From contig NZ_CP150900.1 of the NCBI RefSeq assembly GCF_038050405.1, positions 3,348,001 through 3,412,000 of the forward strand: a stretch of DNA of 64,000 nt. Direction: 5' to 3'. Below, piece after piece: positions 62,014-64,000 of this stretch. The notes beneath the pieces are model-generated. The model was not told where the DNA came from and made no database searches. It worked only from the letters and a program-made list of their open reading frames with translations. The position numbers and the translations under genes are program-made. Each line of letters starts with the position of its first letter. Within the stretch, counting starts at the first letter, position 1. This stretch comes from Paraburkholderia sp. IMGN_8 (lineage in GTDB: Bacteria; Pseudomonadota; Gammaproteobacteria; Burkholderiales; Burkholderiaceae).

Positions 62014-64000
62014 ATGAGCCAATACCGCTTCTCAGAGCAGCGCGAAGCCAAGCCTCGCCGCGACCCCGCCGTGTCGCGCCGCCGCTCTTTGCTCGTGATT
62101 CCCGCGCTTGGCGTGCTGGTGCTGATCCTGCTTTGGACTGTGATCTTCGCGCGGCTATCGGTCGAGAAAGAAGCCACTTACCGTGAGGCGATGGCCTCTG
62201 CTGCGATTCTCTCCGCGGCGTTAGAGCAGCATACGGTCAAGGCGATTCACCAAGTCGATCAGATTACCCGCTTCGTCAAATACGAGTTCGAGAAAACCCC
62301 GAATCATTTCGATCTCGCCAGCACGGTGGAAAAAGGCGTGGTGCAAAGCGAGACGCTGGTGCAGGTGTCGCTGATCGACGAGCACGGCACGCTGATCGCC
62401 AACACGGCCGAGCCGAACCCCAAGCGTATCGACCTATCCGACCGAGAGCACTTCAAGGTCCACGAACACGAAAACGACGATCAGCTGTTTATCAGCAAGC
62501 CCGTGCTCGGCCGCGTGTCCGGCCACTGGACGCTGCAGATGACGCGGCGTCTGAATCATCCGGACGGCTCGTTCGCGGGCGTCGTGGTGGTTTCCGAAGA
62601 CCCCAGCTACTTCACCAGCGACTTCTACAACAACGCGGCAATCGGCCGCGAAGGCGTGATCGCGGTGATCTCGGACAGCGGCACCGTGCTCGCACGGCGC
62701 ACCGGCAGCACCGAAAACGCCAACGGCGCGTTCTCGGCAAGCGGCTCGTATCCGACCTCCGAGCATGTGTCTGGCACCTATGTCGATTCGATCGACAACG
62801 TCACGCGCATTGTGTCGTACCGGCATATCGACGGCTATCCGCTCGGCGTGCTGGTCGGCCTGTCGCAAGCCGAGGAGTTCGCCGACTACAACCACACACG
62901 CAACGTCTATCTGCTGATGGCGGGCTTCATCTCGCTGGCGATGCTGAGTTTCTTCGCCGTCGCGACCGGCTTGATCGGCAAGCTGCTCGGCCGCGAGCGC
63001 GAGATGACGCATCTGGTCGAATACGATCTGCTGACCGGTTTGCGCAATCGCTACGCGACATTGCAGAGCCTGCGGCAAGACGTGGCCCAGCCGGCCAATC
63101 TCGCGCGCCTCGCGATTCTCTTCATCGACCTCGACAACTTCAAGACCGTCAACGACACGCTCGGCCACAACGCCGGCGACATCGTGCTGCAAATGACGGC
63201 GTCGCGCCTCGCCGCCGCAGTCAACGACGGCGGCGCGTTGAGCCGGATCGGCGGCGACGAGTTCGTCGTCGTGATCAAGGGCGACGACGTCGAGAAGCGC
63301 GCCGTGGCGCTCGCCGAAGCCGCGGCAGAAGCGTTCGACAAGCCTTTCGAAGTACGCGGCAGTTCGTTCGTGCTGCACGCGAGCATCGGCATCGCGCTCT
63401 ACTCGGTGGCCAACGAGAGCGAGATCGACTTGCTGAAAAAAGCCGACCTGGCAATGTACAGCGCGAAAGACGCGGGCAAGAACTGCTACCAGTTCTATTC
63501 GCCGCAACTGTCGCATCGCGCGGATCATTTGATGAAGTGGGAACAGCAATTGCGCGTCGCGCTCGCCGAAGGGCAGTTGTTCCTCGCCTATCAGCCCAAG
63601 ATCGATCTGACGCGCCGCTGCATTACCGGTTTCGAAGCGCTGGTGCGCTGGAATCATCCGCAGCATGGCTTGATTCCGGCCAACGAATTCATTCCGGTCG
63701 CCGAATCGACCGGCCTGATCGTGCCGATCGGCGATTTCGTGATCGAGACCGCCTGCCGTCAGCTGGCGCTGTGGCAGCAGCAGGGTTACGACACGTTATC
63801 GCTGGCGGTGAACATCTCGGCGGTACAGTTCTGGCGCGGCGACCTGTATGAAACCGTCTCGCACGCGATCGAGGAAACCGGCATTTCCGCGCGCCGCCTC
63901 GAGCTCGAAATCACCGAGACCGCGATGATGGAGTTTCCCGAACTCGTCTCGGAGAAGATCTTCGCGTTGAAGCGTCTGGGCGTGCGTATCGCGCTCGACG
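62014..64000 (+). CDS. Membrane-anchored GGDEF-EAL diguanylate cyclase/phosphodiesterase (cut by window edge)
   Basis: 662 residues are visible; the gene runs past the right edge and contains no stop. One N-terminal membrane segment (about 29-50: LVIPALGVLVLILLWTVIFA), a periplasmic Cache-like sensor region (about 52-300), a second membrane segment (about 304-330: LLMAGFISLAMLSFFAVATGLIG), then GGDEF (SRIGGDEFVV, about 409-418) and EAL (GFEALVRW, about 533-540) domains; the window ends near IALD, the start of the DDFGTG motif. Both active-site motifs are intact. The RxxD inhibitory site is absent (NDGG occupies its place). It makes or breaks c-di-GMP in response to an envelope signal. Confidence 0.93.
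   Translation, partial: MSQYRFSEQREAKPRRDPAVSRRRSLLVIPALGVLVLILLWTVIFARLSVEKEATYREAMASAAILSAALEQHTVKAIHQVDQITRFVKYEFEKTPNHFDLASTVEKGVVQSETLVQVSLIDEHGTLIANTAEPNPKRIDLSDREHFKVHEHENDDQLFISKPVLGRVSGHWTLQMTRRLNHPDGSFAGVVVVSEDPSYFTSDFYNNAAIGREGVIAVISDSGTVLARRTGSTENANGAFSASGSYPTSEHVSGTYVDSIDNVTRIVSYRHIDGYPLGVLVGLSQAEEFADYNHTRNVYLLMAGFISLAMLSFFAVATGLIGKLLGREREMTHLVEYDLLTGLRNRYATLQSLRQDVAQPANLARLAILFIDLDNFKTVNDTLGHNAGDIVLQMTASRLAAAVNDGGALSRIGGDEFVVVIKGDDVEKRAVALAEAAAEAFDKPFEVRGSSFVLHASIGIALYSVANESEIDLLKKADLAMYSAKDAGKNCYQFYSPQLSHRADHLMKWEQQLRVALAEGQLFLAYQPKIDLTRRCITGFEALVRWNHPQHGLIPANEFIPVAESTGLIVPIGDFVIETACRQLALWQQQGYDTLSLAVNISAVQFWRGDLYETVSHAIEETGISARRLELEITETAMMEFPELVSEKIFALKRLGVRIALD

Noticed and set aside
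61709..62017. 102-codon frame overlapping the GGDEF-EAL start by ATGA
   Set aside because: No ribosome site, no family, low-complexity Pro/Arg/Ser; an equally long frame exists on the other strand.

Overview
The window is high-GC chromosomal DNA from a betaproteobacterium, most likely Paraburkholderia or a close relative. This rests on gene content and order (an msbA / waaE / dnaE LPS-core block, an intracellular poly(3-hydroxybutyrate) depolymerase, rsxB-nth, an FtsK with a very long linker) and on an interspersed intergenic repeat of a kind I remember from Paraburkholderia genomes. The genus is inference. No rRNA, tRNA, CRISPR array, insertion sequence or prophage was recognised. The left edge cuts an MFS transporter and the right edge cuts a GGDEF-EAL gene.

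Layout. 1-6.4 kb: end of an MFS transporter, two transglutaminase-like genes, a 1.5 kb gene-poor stretch made of inverted repeats, a small secreted protein, rdgC and a small hypothetical gene. 6.4-17.6 kb: LPS assembly, with an O-antigen ligase followed by two GT2 glycosyltransferases, a GT9-like transferase, msbA and waaE, ending in dnaE. 17.6-22.2 kb: two tRNA anticodon-modifying enzymes (trhO, gluQ), another repeat copy and the helicase rhlE. 22.2-28.7 kb: aldehyde dehydrogenase plus an acetolactate-synthase-like ThDP enzyme, a lysozyme-inhibitor-like protein with a small lipoprotein, purT and a META-domain protein. 28.8-39.3 kb: ftsK, a secreted lactonase-type beta-propeller, two small proteins, a GH15 hydrolase, phaZ and a TetR regulator.

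39.5-48.4 kb: rsxB, nth, a DUF1841 gene, two small c-type cytochromes, a MoxR AAA ATPase with a VWA/CoxE-like partner, benE, tal and a PhnB-like protein. 48.5-56.1 kb: a FUSC membrane protein, a sodium:solute symporter with its DUF3311 partner, a tightly overlapping trio (ubiC, DNA-deoxyinosine glycosylase, spermidine-synthase-like) and htpG. 56.2-61.5 kb: a MocR regulator divergent from a VOC protein, PLP aminotransferase, RidA and PhzF-like enzyme. 62.0 kb to the end: a membrane-anchored diguanylate cyclase/phosphodiesterase.

Most of this is ordinary chromosomal housekeeping. The most interesting features are: (1) the interspersed repeat, present as a near-perfect inverted pair and as two further copies; (2) the MocR-VOC-aminotransferase-RidA-PhzF cluster, which looks like an unassigned nitrogen-metabolism pathway; (3) the overlapping ubiC / glycosylase / polyamine-synthase-like genes; (4) the phaZ control region; and (5) several in-frame or upstream short tandem repeats. 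I saw no clear defence or mobile system.
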